Counted from the first letter of the stretch, positions 42,432 through 52,150 are shown. The stretch: DNA of 64,000 nucleotides from CAWAND01 sp963807065 (GCA_963807065.1 CAWDZQ010000001.1:310001-374000); one strand, 5' to 3'. Translations and numbers: made by a program. The notes: generated from the sequence alone by a model not told the origin.

Positions 42432-42619
42432 TTTCCTCGCGCTACCGCATTGCCTGCGGACCCGGGCGCAGCGCGGCCGGAGCCGTTGGCTCGCAGCCGG
42501 ATGACCAGCCGCATGCGACCGAATCGCAAGGACACCGGCGTTCAAATTCGGATCGGAAGCCTCAAGAGCCCAGACTGAGAGGGATCTACCTGCGCCGGCT
42601 AATCAGCTCGGGTGGCAGG

Positions 42620-42986
42620 TTAGTCCTCACCTGGCGCCCCTTCATCGTCATCCAAGTGGAAGCGGTGGAGCAGGCGGTGAAAAACCGGGGCAAAGAGCAC
42701 TCCGGCGACCACCAGGAAGACCACCCCGGAGAACAGGGCATAGGCCGAGGCGAACAGTTTGCCCGCCTCCGTGTGGAGCATATCCACCGGCCCCATCCCG
42801 CCTAGAATCATGGACAGCGTTGAGAAAGGCATCCGTCCAGGTCATGCCCTCGGTGAGGCGGTACCCGAGAACGCCCACCAGAAGGGCCAGCAGTACCAGC
42901 CCGACTGCAGCACCCACAAAACGCAGCATGCGAAACAAGAAGTCTTTTCGGGAGAGGAAGGGATCGTTTTTACCTTCGAACATCAC
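42620..42986 (-). pseudogene. Small two-helix membrane protein, frameshifted
   Basis: The first frame reads from GTG 42986 (or ATG 42983) through KNDPFLSRKDFLFRM, a membrane helix and GMTWTDAFLNA. The other frame goes on with SMILGGMGPVDMLHTEAGK, a second helix, and LHRFHLDDDEGAPGED to the stop at 42620. Skipping the base at 42815 joins NA to SMILGGMGP. Restored, it is about 121 residues with a re-entrant-like loop between two helices, as in two-pore-domain potassium-channel-like small proteins. Function not proven. Confidence 0.65.
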
Positions 42987-43092
42987 TCAGCCTCGCATGA
43001 CAAGTGGTCGGTTGACCTGGCCGTCCGAGGCGGCCATCCCGATCCTAGCCGAAACATTGGACGAGCACATCGTAATGATCCACGTACTCCGC

Positions 43093-43368
43093 TCAGAGGG
43101 TCAAGACTTCGTCATCCTCGGGATAGTAGCGCGCCCGCTCCACCTCATCACCGGCAAAGCTGGCTATTGAATCAAATTCATCCCACAACGTGAGGAGCAA
43201 AAACTCGGCCTTGTCCGACGTGACCCGCCGCATTATGAAGCCCCCCCGATTGCCTGTCGTCCCGGCAAAGTCAGCATCACCGGGGTGTTTCGAACCGTCC
43301 GGATAGGCTTCGGCGCGCCCGGGGAGGGTCTCCCCGCGCCAGATTTTCCCGATCATGCTCTGATCCAT
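43093..43368 (-). CDS. Antibiotic biosynthesis monooxygenase-like (ABM fold) protein
   Basis: 91 residues, a ferredoxin-like dimeric alpha/beta-barrel type. It starts MIGKIWRGETLP and ends with FLLLTLWDEFDSIASFAGD and YYPEDDEVL, motifs common in this small family. Residues about 22-31 differ from what I expect for the family, so local compensating indels are possible. Role unknown; such proteins may be oxygenases or simple stress proteins. Confidence 0.7.
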   Translation of the reverse strand: MDQSMIGKIWRGETLPGRAEAYPDGSKHPGDADFAGTTGNRGGFIMRRVTSDKAEFLLLTLWDEFDSIASFAGDEVERARYYPEDDEVLTL

Positions 43369-43369
43369 T

Positions 43370-44152
43370 CTAGAAATCCGAGGTGCTTCCGTCGTCGGGG
43401 GACGGCGTTTCCTTGCGCCAAGCCGCTTGCCACTGCTCGACCCACGCGGGGTCCATGCGGACCAAGCGAGATTTGCCGAGATTCTGTTTCATGACCCAGC
43501 GGACATTTGGCGCAGGGTCCGCGAGCCAAGCTTGGATGGCCACCTTTCCCGTCTCAGGTTGGGCACAGACGGCCACACTCCAGGCGTAGGCTAGGCCCTT
43601 TCGCAGCACAGTCCCTCCTGGGTCGAGACGACCCTTCTGCTGGCTCAGCCAAAGGGTCGCATCATCCAGATGTTGAAACACAGGCGCGAGGGTTTCCATG
43701 TGCGAAAGCAGCCGGGGCTCACAAAGCCCGGCGATCGCTGCCCGGCGTTCGAAGGGGTCCAACCGCCAATCGGCGACGGCCGAGACCAAGGCCTGCGTGT
43801 CGGTGTCCCCCAGACGCTGGAGCGCCATGGCCACCGCCTCACGGAGTCGCCATCGGGGATCGTGCGCCAGCTTTCGAAGCAGGTCCAGCTTGCCGGCCTC
43901 ACCTTCAGCGATCAGGCGCCCCAAGCCAAACACTCCGCAAAAGGCCAGGAAGCCCATGGGCGTGTTCTCAGGGGCTTCCGGTTCATCAAGTGCTGCGTAG
44001 GCGATAATCCGGTCTCGGGGGGCGACATCAACAAATGCTGCGGCCAGCTCAAGATTTCCACGCGGGCCCGGCAGGCCCAACTCTGCCTTGAGGTAGGCAT
44101 CCCAGTTCTCAACCGAAGCCAGGTGGTCAGCGTAGGCCTGTCGTTTGCCCAT
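43370..44152 (-). CDS. HEAT-repeat protein
   Basis: 260 residues of repeated amphipathic helices. DPRWRLREAVAMALQRLGD and DPAPNVRWVMKQNLGKSRL are clear HEAT-like units. Soluble, no enzyme motif. Such proteins are scaffolds; some resemble DNA alkylation repair (AlkD-like) proteins. Its stop is one base from the next gene start on the same strand. Confidence 0.68.
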   Translation of the reverse strand: MGKRQAYADHLASVENWDAYLKAELGLPGPRGNLELAAAFVDVAPRDRIIAYAALDEPEAPENTPMGFLAFCGVFGLGRLIAEGEAGKLDLLRKLAHDPRWRLREAVAMALQRLGDTDTQALVSAVADWRLDPFERRAAIAGLCEPRLLSHMETLAPVFQHLDDATLWLSQQKGRLDPGGTVLRKGLAYAWSVAVCAQPETGKVAIQAWLADPAPNVRWVMKQNLGKSRLVRMDPAWVEQWQAAWRKETPSPDDGSTSDF

Positions 44153-44214
44153 ACCTCAGCCGGGCTGTCTCCTCATGTGGCTCGACTTAGGCCAGCTCTC
44201 CACCCGGGCGCGTT

Positions 44215-44781
44215 TCAGGCGACGGCCGCCTTAAGCAGTTCTGCGTGGTGGGCCCTGAACTTGGCCACCTTCGGCGCGATGATCGCCCGACAATACCCCT
44301 GATTGGGGTTCTTTGCAAAGTAATCTTGGTGGTAGGTTTCAGCCGGGAAGTATGCCTGCAGACGTTCAACCTGGGTCACCACCGGCCGATCCCAGATACC
44401 CTCGGCTTCGATCTCACGGATGACTTTGCGGGCGGAAGTTTCCTGGTCCGAGTTGTGAGCGAGGATGATCGACCGGTACTGCGGCCCGACGTCATTCCCC
44501 TGGCGATTGAGTGTCGTCGGATCGTGCAGCGTGAAGAAGATCCGCAGGATGTCCTCATAGCTGATCAGCGACGGGTCAAACCTGATCTGCACCACCTCGG
44601 CATGGCCGGTCCGTCCGGTGCATACCGCCTCATACGAAGGACGTTCAACGTGCCCTCCGGCGTACCCGACCGTGACTTCTTCCACGCCTTTCAGTTCCTG
44701 GAATGCGGGTTGAAGGCACCAGAAGCATCCCCCGCCCAGGGTCGCCAACTCATGATTACCCGTCCGTGTGTCGTCGGTCAT
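44215..44781 (-). CDS. msrA: Peptide-methionine (S)-S-oxide reductase
   Basis: 188 residues. Repairs oxidised methionine. GGGCFWC near residue 16 holds the catalytic cysteine, followed by GYAGGHVERPSYEAVCTGRTGHAE and YHQDYFAKNPNQGYC, which holds a resolving cysteine. Full length, cytoplasmic. Stand-alone; no msrB is in the window. Confidence 0.96.
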   Translation of the reverse strand: MTDDTRTGNHELATLGGGCFWCLQPAFQELKGVEEVTVGYAGGHVERPSYEAVCTGRTGHAEVVQIRFDPSLISYEDILRIFFTLHDPTTLNRQGNDVGPQYRSIILAHNSDQETSARKVIREIEAEGIWDRPVVTQVERLQAYFPAETYHQDYFAKNPNQGYCRAIIAPKVAKFRAHHAELLKAAVA

Positions 44782-44947
44782 ACCATCGCTCCTATCTCAG
44801 ACATGGACATGGAAGGACTTGTGGGTCTATCGGGCAACACGCACCGGTTCAAAGGGCCTCTCATGCAGCGCGGTGCGCTCCGGCAAGCCGTGCGGGCACA
44901 GAACACCCTCAGGCAAGGATAGATATCAAGGCCCGGAGCCAGGCAGC

Positions 44948-45670
44948 TCACAGATCCGGATACGATCCGCCCTGGCTGTCGACTTCCCTACCGCCGGCAT
45001 CTTCTCGTTCCCAGAAACGGTCGGCCCTGGCTCGCAACGCTCTGCGCATGGTGGCCCGATCTTCGGCCTCCCGGCGCCAACTGCGAAAGTAGAACCAGCC
45101 CGGAATGCCAAGGATCAGACCCACCTCACCAAGATAAGTCAACCAGATTAACCATTCCTTACCGGTGGTGGTATCCGGCACGAAGTAGACGCTGGCCGCC
45201 GGCGGGGTTGGGAAGCTCAAACGGTACAAGCCCGGCTCATCGATCGAGAACCGGAGCACGGGGCGGCCCTCCGCAAAGGGTGTGTCATAGGGCATGAGCC
45301 CGCGGATGACATAGTCCACCTGGTTCCGCTCACCGGTCACGGCATTGTCCACGTGAAACCAGGATACAGAAGTCGACCCCTCCATCTGCATGCTGATGGA
45401 CAGCAGCTCGTAGTCTGATGTGAACACTTCATAAGTGCCGGGGTTGCTGAAGTAGGCCTCCACCGGGGTACTCACCAGATCAAGCCGCCGGATGGTCTCC
45501 GGCCGGGGCACCTCCAGCCAACCCAAGCGGGAGGGTACATACAGCAACCCGTAGCCAATCACTTTGACCGTCGTGGAAATCGAACATGCCAGTCCAACCA
45601 GGATGACGAACAGGACCACCCCGCCGATGATCGCCAGAAAACCCGGCGGTTTGTAGCCTTGGTTTGCCAT
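44948..45670 (-). CDS. Hypothetical membrane protein with two helices
   Basis: 240 residues. An N-terminal helix (about 12-35), an extracytoplasmic beta-rich domain of about 120 residues with TYEVFTSDYELL, and a second helix (about 180-200), then a basic cytoplasmic tail. I do not recognise the family. The ATG at 45670 has GGAGG upstream. A Rex/CRP-like palindrome lies about 240 bases upstream. Confidence 0.65.
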   Translation of the reverse strand: MANQGYKPPGFLAIIGGVVLFVILVGLACSISTTVKVIGYGLLYVPSRLGWLEVPRPETIRRLDLVSTPVEAYFSNPGTYEVFTSDYELLSISMQMEGSTSVSWFHVDNAVTGERNQVDYVIRGLMPYDTPFAEGRPVLRFSIDEPGLYRLSFPTPPAASVYFVPDTTTGKEWLIWLTYLGEVGLILGIPGWFYFRSWRREAEDRATMRRALRARADRFWEREDAGGREVDSQGGSYPDL

Positions 45671-45999
45671 GCAAATTCCTCCGCACACCCGCGCCTGTGC
45701 CTGGGTCGTCAGGCTTGCCTCGCCGGCCCCGTTTCGCCTTGCGGCGCATCAATTATGCCTTGATTCGGATTTCAGTGGACGACTTCGCCTCGAGCCCGAC
45801 ATCCGTTCCCCTTAGGTACTACCTGCGACGGTGTATCCCAGGTTCACATGACCAAGCTCCGGGCCGGTCGCGTCCCCAGTTCCGGGCATGGGGTGAAGGC
45901 GGTGCATATTGTGAAGAATTTCACAACCAAGGACCTTTCGGGGTGCCCAAATGAAAACCTGGGGGCAGCCATGCATCCCTTGGGCCCGTGCCCTTTCGC
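45671..45999. other. Gene-free stretch
   Basis: No convincing coding frame in these 329 bases. The only clear element is the palindrome at 45909-45926. Confidence 0.6.
45909..45926. promoter_or_regulatory. Rex/CRP-like palindrome, copy 6
   Basis: TTGTGA-agaatt-TCACAA, the same 18 bases as copy 3. It is intergenic, upstream of the hypothetical membrane protein gene and downstream of a GNAT gene. Confidence 0.65.
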
Positions 46000-46476
46000 T
46001 CAGGCCCGGCCCAGCTTCTTGGTCATGTTGACGTCGGTGGTCACGTACCCCAGTTTCTTGTAGAGGGCCAGAGCAGCCTGGTTGAAGCCGAAGACATGCA
46101 GCGAAAGGGAATCCAACCCTTGATCTTTCGCCCACCCCTCGGCTTCAAGCATCGCTTGAGCGCCCAAACCCTTGCGACGCAGATGGGGCCGGATCCATAG
46201 GTCATAAATGAACCCCGTACGAACCCCAGCTTGGTCGATGGCGCCCAGCCAGAGCCTCCCGACCGCGCCCTCTTCTTCGGGCACTGTCAGATCGAACAAC
46301 GAGTGCCCCTCGGTGAGGGTTCCCTGTGGAAGCAGCTTCATCACCTCGTCGCGCGATCTTGACAGGGCGATGTTCTTCGGCCAGTTGCCGGATCTCACCT
46401 TGTCGTCGGCGTATTCAACGATCAAGCGTTCGATGTAGATCTGAAAGTTCGCTGGCGACATGGGTTCCAGATTCAT
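46000..46476 (-). CDS. GNAT-family N-acetyltransferase
   Basis: 158 residues. Acetyl-CoA site in IYDLWIRPHLRRKGLGAQAML (R/Q-x-x-G-x-G/A type loop) and the C-terminal AALALYKKLGYVTTDVNMTK. AGGAG precedes the ATG at 46476. Acceptor unknown; it resembles the RimI/amino-group class. Confidence 0.88.
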   Translation of the reverse strand: MNLEPMSPANFQIYIERLIVEYADDKVRSGNWPKNIALSRSRDEVMKLLPQGTLTEGHSLFDLTVPEEEGAVGRLWLGAIDQAGVRTGFIYDLWIRPHLRRKGLGAQAMLEAEGWAKDQGLDSLSLHVFGFNQAALALYKKLGYVTTDVNMTKKLGRA

Positions 46477-46551
46477 GGGGTCTCCTGAATGGCCAGGAAT
46501 GTTTCTTGGGGGGGCAGCGATCACAGGGGTACGGAATGGAAGCGTGAGAGC

Positions 46552-47037
46552 CTAGCGGCCTCCGCCGTTCAACCAGGCCAGGGCCTTAGCCTGGTGGGGA
46601 CTCCACGCCTGCCACACGCTGCGGCCCCAGGCTTCCACCCGCTCGGCGTATTCCTCCGGCCGATGACCCCAGACATGCATCAGGGTGAGCTGGCCGTCGA
46701 TGGTTGGCGCTTCCATGCGTGGCACTGCATCGTCCGAAGAAAGTCGCGCCAGCACGGCTGAAGGGAGCAAATCCCACCCCGGCTGGCCCCCACTTGCCAC
46801 GAGCCAACCCAGGCTGGTCAGGTGAATGGCAACCGAGTGATTGGACTGTCCTTTGTGATGTTGGAGAACGTAGGCGTTGTGAGCCAAATGATGCATCCGA
46901 CGGTCGGCATGACCGAAGAAGTCGAGGCCTAGCATCTCCTTGAAGATGAGGGCGCAGCCGGCGGTGCCGCCGACTACCTGCGCACCACATTGGCCGCAAG
47001 GCTGGAGGCGCTGCGTCCTGGTTTCCAAACTGGGCAT
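46552..47037 (-). CDS. DUF5946-like protein
   Basis: About 161 residues. A CGQC pair near the N-terminus, RMHHLAHNAYVLQHHKG and SVAIHLTSLGWLV give several His and Cys residues that could bind metal. The pattern recalls DUF5946. Function unknown. The ATG at 47037 is chosen; the frame is open to 47076. Confidence 0.6.
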   Translation of the reverse strand: MPSLETRTQRLQPCGQCGAQVVGGTAGCALIFKEMLGLDFFGHADRRMHHLAHNAYVLQHHKGQSNHSVAIHLTSLGWLVASGGQPGWDLLPSAVLARLSSDDAVPRMEAPTIDGQLTLMHVWGHRPEEYAERVEAWGRSVWQAWSPHQAKALAWLNGGGR

Positions 47038-47261
47038 GGCGTTGTTCCAGCGCCCGCCCCGGCGTTCTCTACGCACAGGACGGAGGTCCTAGGTGAGCCC
47101 TGTCCGGATTGTCGGTCGAAAGCCTGAGGAAAGCAAGGCGAGAACCCGGCCAATCCTTGTTTCCGGCTGTTCCGCCCTTGAGCAAGGCACTCAAGTCAGA
47201 GCACAGGGGCTTCCCCGCGCCGTAAGGAGTTCTGATTTCTCAGACCATTTATGTCATGGGG

Positions 47262-48032
47262 CTACTGGACGTGCCAGGTGAAGGTGCAGGATGAGGTGAT
47301 TTCTTCGAAGCCGTGCCGCAGGAGAATGCGTTCGCTGCCCGGCTCAGCCTCGACCGCGACGAACCGTCGTGCATGTGCCTTGGCCGCCTTCACCCTGGCC
47401 GCCAGGACAGCCATGTACAGGCCCCTTCCCCGGAACGCTTGCAGCGTGGAACCGCCCCACAGGCTGGCAAACTCGCTGCCGGCCTGGAAATGGATCCAGC
47501 CCACGCTGGCAGGGGTGTCATCGATATAGGCAACAAAGATCTCAAGATAACCGGGCTGCTGCAGTTCGAGCGAGAAACGCTCTGTCACCCAACTGAAATC
47601 CTCGCCCCAGACCTCTTCCTCGACGCTCACCACCTGGCCCAGTTCTGCCCGGTCTGAGAGACGGCGCACGTCTCCCTTCCCGGTCGGGGTGAGCGAATCT
47701 GGATGAGCCGCCAGGTCGAGACACAGGGTCGGAGCCGGCACGTCGGGCACAAAGCCGTGCTTTTCGAGCAGATCGCTCAATTCAGGCGGCCGATCATGGC
47801 TGTAAACCTTCCATTCGATGGGTCCCCCAAACGCCTGGAGCTCTTCGATTTGGGCCTGGATCGTGGCGTCGGCGGTTTCCCGTGTCAGCCGACTGTAGAG
47901 GATGAAATTCGTACCTGGTGCCGGCCTCACGAAGCGGACGAGTTCGGGGGTGCTCTGCCGCTCCACGCCGGGAAAAAGGGCTTGGATGCGTTCCTGAAGG
48001 TCGAAGCGCTGCAATAGATCGGAGGAGTTCAA
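47262..48032 (-). CDS. GNAT-family N-acetyltransferase, two-domain
   Basis: 256 residues. The N-terminal 120 residues are a degenerate GNAT-like half; the C-terminal half has the acetyl-CoA motif WGGSTLQAFRGRGLYMAVL and ends RILLRHGFEEIT. Acceptor unknown. Confidence 0.85.
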   Translation of the reverse strand: MNSSDLLQRFDLQERIQALFPGVERQSTPELVRFVRPAPGTNFILYSRLTRETADATIQAQIEELQAFGGPIEWKVYSHDRPPELSDLLEKHGFVPDVPAPTLCLDLAAHPDSLTPTGKGDVRRLSDRAELGQVVSVEEEVWGEDFSWVTERFSLELQQPGYLEIFVAYIDDTPASVGWIHFQAGSEFASLWGGSTLQAFRGRGLYMAVLAARVKAAKAHARRFVAVEAEPGSERILLRHGFEEITSSCTFTWHVQ

Positions 48033-48085
48033 CGGGCCGGCCCATCCGTCGTCTCGTGGGGAAGCGCCGCGGGATAGCGTGGCGG

Positions 48086-48790
48086 TCAGCTGTGTTCGGG
48101 ACTCGATCCGTAGATCACTTGCATATCCGGCTTCTCAGTCGTCAGGTAGTGAATCCAGACATACGCGTGGTTGAAGCCTGCCAGAAGCAGAGCGGCGCTC
48201 GACGCCCACAGCAATCCCGGCAGATAGAGGACCATCAGTCCGGCCACATACATTGCATTGTCAACGTACCGGAACGCCCCCCGCTTCTCGAGGGGAGCGC
48301 CACGATAGGCCGGGTCGAAATGATCCGCCCCCAGGGCACGCCTGAGCCCAAAGTAGCGTCCGACGGAGTAGAGAACATACAAACTCAGCACCGACACCAC
48401 GACAATGAGCACGTCCAACACAAAGGGATTCGCCTGGAGACTGCCGCTGTTGGACAGGGCGAGCAGAACGATGGTCACCAGCCTCAGCACAAACAGGATC
48501 ATGAAGCCCACACCATAAAGGGGAAAGGCCTTGTCACCCAGCAGCCGTGTGGGCCCTTGGACGGTGAGCTGCCAGCGCCAGACGACCATCACATAAGCCT
48601 GATGGACCATGGGGACGGCCGCAGTCAGCCAGTACCAGGTCGGCGTCCCCCAACCCCACAGCGAACCGTTCGCCATCGAGTTGTATCTGCCCGCCCACGC
48701 CAGGATGACAAGCGAGAGAGCCGCCGACAGCAGATGAAATCCCTGTTTGTCCAGGAAGCCGATTTGGGGCGATTTGGCGGTAAGGGACAT
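48086..48790 (-). CDS. PEMT-like membrane methyltransferase
   Basis: 234 residues with about six membrane helices. The C-terminal part, AYVWIHYLTTEKPDMQVIYG, matches the end of phosphatidylethanolamine/isoprenylcysteine-type methyltransferases (the EKPDM and YG pattern), which use SAM at the membrane face. Substrate unknown, possibly a lipid head group. Confidence 0.65.
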   Translation of the reverse strand: MSLTAKSPQIGFLDKQGFHLLSAALSLVILAWAGRYNSMANGSLWGWGTPTWYWLTAAVPMVHQAYVMVVWRWQLTVQGPTRLLGDKAFPLYGVGFMILFVLRLVTIVLLALSNSGSLQANPFVLDVLIVVVSVLSLYVLYSVGRYFGLRRALGADHFDPAYRGAPLEKRGAFRYVDNAMYVAGLMVLYLPGLLWASSAALLLAGFNHAYVWIHYLTTEKPDMQVIYGSSPEHS

Positions 48791-48872
48791 AAGCCTCCCC
48801 TGGTCACGGACTCAGGCGGATTGGCGAACGCGATCAGCCCTCGGTCTTGACGATCAGTTGCTCCTGTGGAAG

Positions 48873-49529
48873 CTAGAAGCTGGCTTGCGATCCTGCCACG
48901 TAGGCGGCGATCAAGATGTAGTGGCTGAGACATCCGAGGATCACGAAGATGTGCCAGACCTCGTGAAATCCGAACACGCCGGGCAGGAAATCCGGTTTCT
49001 TTAGAATGTAGATCACGGCCCCCAGGGTGAAGAACGCGCCACCCACGAACAGCCACACCAGCGCTCCGACAGGCATGGTCACGACCATTTCACCGACGGC
49101 GACCACAGACAACCAGCCCATCACCAGGTAGATGCCCGCCGAAAGCCAACGCGGGGCATTGATAAACAGCATCTTCAGGGCTACCCCGGCGAAGGCCATG
49201 CTCCACACGATCGCCAGCAGCCCCCAACGCCAAAAACCGTCGAAGAACGACAGACAAACCGGCGTGTAAGTGCCAGCAATGAGGAGGTAGATGGCGGCGT
49301 GATCCAGCTTTCGCAGCCACTGGATCACCCGAGGGCTGGCCACAATCAAGTGATAAGCCGACGAGGCGCCAAACATCGCAACCAGAGCCGCGCCATAGAC
49401 CGCCAAGGACACCCGCTTCCACTCCGGGCCTGTCCCAATCAACAACAAGAAAACCAGTCCGGCCACCGCCGCCACGGCAGCGCCAAGATGGGTGAGTCCG
49501 CTTACAGGATCGCGAAGTCTTAGATGCAA
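48873..49529 (-). CDS. trhA: Hemolysin III/PAQR family protein
   Basis: 218 residues, seven membrane helices. The PAQR metal-site motifs are present: SSAYH after helix 2, LDHAAIYLLIAGTYTP in helix 3 and GFHEVWHIFV near the end. The family is implicated in membrane fluidity; hydrolase activity is suspected but not shown. The symbol follows the family name. Confidence 0.9.
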   Translation of the reverse strand: MHLRLRDPVSGLTHLGAAVAAVAGLVFLLLIGTGPEWKRVSLAVYGAALVAMFGASSAYHLIVASPRVIQWLRKLDHAAIYLLIAGTYTPVCLSFFDGFWRWGLLAIVWSMAFAGVALKMLFINAPRWLSAGIYLVMGWLSVVAVGEMVVTMPVGALVWLFVGGAFFTLGAVIYILKKPDFLPGVFGFHEVWHIFVILGCLSHYILIAAYVAGSQASF

Positions 49530-49624
49530 ATCAGCCCTCTTGTGGCTAGAAGTTTTCAGTCAGAGGATGGGGCACCGGGGCCATTCTACTCCATGGCCCG
49601 TCCTGCTTGCCAGCCATCGGATTT

Positions 49625-50503
49625 CTAGGGATTAGCGGCGGGCGTCGGGGTGGATCCCGGGAAAACCGGCCATGGGATCTTCACCCACTGAGTGTAGCCA
49701 TGCTTCTCAGCCGTGTAAAGGCGGCCCGACGACGGCTGCTGGCAACCCGGCTCATCATCGACGTAGGCCGGCGGTGCATTGACATGAATCGGCGTGAACA
49801 CAAGTTGGCGGTCCATGCAAACCCATGTCTCGAGCAGGTAGCCCCGGTCATCGTCTTCCGTCATCCACACAGGGGTCCAGTTGATGTTGACACGGTTGCC
49901 ATCGCGGACAGCACCAACGTTTGTCGGCGGCTTGTACAAGTCGGACAACGGGAGGCGCCCATAATAGATGGGCGCGTCAAGCAGGTCTCCCCGGAAGATG
50001 TCCAGCAGCGCCGCATTGACCCAGCAACGGCCCTCATACGTCCAGGGGTCGACATAGGCCCAGGTCGCCTGATCGTTGCGGCCGTAAATCTCCACCCGAT
50101 CGTTCGTGTAGAGGCCCCATTCGTAAAGGTAGGCAGCCCCCGGGCCGTAGCGGCAATTGGCCTGCTGCAGGACGTGCGCCTGCGGCGGGCTGTAGGTGGG
50201 CGTGGGGGTGATGGTGGGGGTCCGGCTTGGCGTCGGCGTGCGGCTGGGCGTGGGGGTGATGCTCGCTGTCAGCGACGGGGTGGGCGTATCGGTCGTCGTG
50301 GGGGTTTGGCTGGGGATCAGGGTTGGCGACGACGTGGGCGTAGCGCTGGGGGTGTTCGAGGGCTCCTTGGTAAGCGCGGCCGTGGGCACCGCCGTGGAGG
50401 TAGCGCTGAGTTCAGCCAAGCGAGTCCAGGCCAAACCGCCCCCGAATCCAAGCCCCAGCAGGATCACTGCCAGGGGAATCTGCAACAGAAGCCAGCGCCG
50501 CAT
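49625..50503 (-). CDS. Membrane-anchored SH3-like protein with Thr/Pro-rich stalk
   Basis: 292 residues: one N-terminal helix (about 5-25), a long low-complexity stalk of TPTPS-like repeats (about 35-108; nucleotides about 50180-50400), a bacterial SH3-like domain (ANCRYGPGAAYLYEWG to YEGRCWV), and a C-terminal beta-rich part with three cysteines. Such stalks push a binding domain out through the cell wall. Ligand unknown. Confidence 0.78.
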   Translation of the reverse strand: MRRWLLLQIPLAVILLGLGFGGGLAWTRLAELSATSTAVPTAALTKEPSNTPSATPTSSPTLIPSQTPTTTDTPTPSLTASITPTPSRTPTPSRTPTITPTPTYSPPQAHVLQQANCRYGPGAAYLYEWGLYTNDRVEIYGRNDQATWAYVDPWTYEGRCWVNAALLDIFRGDLLDAPIYYGRLPLSDLYKPPTNVGAVRDGNRVNINWTPVWMTEDDDRGYLLETWVCMDRQLVFTPIHVNAPPAYVDDEPGCQQPSSGRLYTAEKHGYTQWVKIPWPVFPGSTPTPAANP

Positions 50504-50568
50504 GCACCTAATCTAACCGTGCGGGAACCATCCCGCAAGGCGTACCGCGGAGGGATATGGATAGCCGC

Positions 50569-51324
50569 CTAGCGAACACCCACGAGAAGGGGTTGGAAAT
50601 AGGCCTCATCGAGCCGTGTAACTTGCTCAAATCCGGCTTCAGCCATCAGCGATTGGATCCGGTCAAGGCTGATACAAAAGTAGCGCCCACCCCGAATGGC
50701 GCGAGCCGTCGGCACGCCTACACCTGAATCTTCGACCAGATACACCGTCATGTCGTAGTGGTCGCCGTCAAACGCCCAAACGTCAAACAGGATCACCCGG
50801 TGATTGCCCTGGAGGTGCACACGTCGAGGGTTGATCAGCTCCCCCTGGCGCGGCATTCCGGCATAGTCCCGACTGGAGATGAGCGCCACCCCGCCGGGTC
50901 TAAGACTCTTGTGGAAGGCACGCATTGCCTGCAGGATATCCGCTTCGGTCTCCAGGTGGGGCACGGCATTGTCGCAAGCGATCACGGCGTCGAAACCGTC
51001 GCCCGCCAGATCATGCACACTTCGCATGTCCGATTGGAGAAAGGAGATTTTCAGCCCGCGACGGCGCGATTCTTCGGCCGCCCGGTCGAGGGAGGCTTGG
51101 GAGATGTCGGACGCCGTCAGCTGATATCCGAGTTCCGCCAGGCCGATGGCCTGGGTGCCAATCCCACAGGCGGCATCGAGCACGGTTCTTACCGAGCCGC
51201 CCCCCACTCCGCGGAGCACTGCATCCAACTCCCCGGCCTGCCGTTTCAGACTGGCGTCCCAATCCTGGTAGATCAAGGGATAGTCGGCAGCCAGCCCGTC
51301 GTAGAAAGACTCCAGATCCGGCAT
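50569..51324 (-). CDS. Class I SAM-dependent methyltransferase
   Basis: 251 residues. Motif I VLDAACGIGTQAIGLAE near residue 47, then ASDISQASL and DMRSVHDL, FDAVIACDNAVPHLE (motif IV). Looks like the glycine/sarcosine-type or UbiE-like small-molecule methyltransferases; substrate unknown. Confidence 0.87.
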   Translation of the reverse strand: MPDLESFYDGLAADYPLIYQDWDASLKRQAGELDAVLRGVGGGSVRTVLDAACGIGTQAIGLAELGYQLTASDISQASLDRAAEESRRRGLKISFLQSDMRSVHDLAGDGFDAVIACDNAVPHLETEADILQAMRAFHKSLRPGGVALISSRDYAGMPRQGELINPRRVHLQGNHRVILFDVWAFDGDHYDMTVYLVEDSGVGVPTARAIRGGRYFCISLDRIQSLMAEAGFEQVTRLDEAYFQPLLVGVR

Positions 51325-51442
51325 CAGAATCTCCAGCCGGGGTCGAGCCGCACGGCACGCCGGCTGGCATGCCCTCGCACCCGGGTGGCTCGGGCAAAGA
51401 CCTCAGCCTCAAATGCGTGATCATGGGCCATCGGCGACCGGG

Positions 51443-52075
51443 TCACAACTCCGTCCCGAAGGTACGGACGGCGCGCCACATGGGCGTTGAGGAATAGTCG
51501 ATGTACTTGACGCGCTCGATCCACAGGCCGTCGGGGTCCTGGAGGCCGTTAGGAAGCCAACCGTTGTTGAGGCGTATGGTCAGGTAATACGGAGGAGAGA
51601 TCTCAGCCACCAGCTTGCGGTGCACCACCGAGTTGTTCCACAGCGCGATCGCTTCAGGTCGGGCGAACACCACCAGATTGCCGAAATCGCCGTTGGCCAC
51701 CCGCACCGTGCTCAGACTCAACAGATCGGGATGATGGGTAAACTCGGCTTCGAACAGCCTGTCCGCTTTGAGCAGGGGTCGAATATCGGCATGGAGCCGC
51801 TTGTGCCCAAAGAAACCCACCACGGCAAGCTGCCTTGTTCTGAAGAGACGGTCAGGTCGTATGTAGTAAATCCGGAAGTGGCGCCCTTGCGGGTCCGACT
51901 GGCATATGGGGCCATTGCGAAGTGTGAAATCGCACACTTTCGGGTCTTCATATGTGTCGACCAGTTGATGCGCCATCTTGCGCATCGTGGCGCGATCCTG
52001 ATCGGTATGTTCGAGGTCTGAAAAAGGGTGCCCTTCCGCCCGTTCACCCGTCTTGAGTTCTACGCCGAACCCCAT
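51443..52075 (-). CDS. Conserved hypothetical protein
   Basis: 210 residues if the ATG at 52075 is used (frame open to 52150). Soluble alpha/beta protein with many aromatic residues; no motif that I recognise. A short inverted repeat, AAGTGTG-N6-CACACTT, lies inside it at 51920-51939. Confidence 0.6.
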   Translation of the reverse strand: MGFGVELKTGERAEGHPFSDLEHTDQDRATMRKMAHQLVDTYEDPKVCDFTLRNGPICQSDPQGRHFRIYYIRPDRLFRTRQLAVVGFFGHKRLHADIRPLLKADRLFEAEFTHHPDLLSLSTVRVANGDFGNLVVFARPEAIALWNNSVVHRKLVAEISPPYYLTIRLNNGWLPNGLQDPDGLWIERVKYIDYSSTPMWRAVRTFGTEL

Positions 52076-52150
52076 GCATCGTCTCCAGCCTACCGAAGGC
52101 ATTCCCTGATCAGGACAACCCGCGCGCTTCCTGAACTGATTCTTGCACAC

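Noticed and set aside
43260..43330. Compensating frameshifts inside the ABM-like gene
   Set aside because: Another frame gives a slightly better family-like segment, but the frame given is open and of the right length; evidence too thin.
50180..50400. Tandem GT-rich repeats as a possible CRISPR or satellite
   Set aside because: They encode the Thr/Pro-rich stalk of a surface protein; units are irregular and there are no spacers.
51920..51939. Palindrome AAGTGTG-N6-CACACTT as a ninth copy of the repeated site
   Set aside because: Outer bases differ (AGTGTG against TTGTGA) and it lies deep in a coding region; kept apart.
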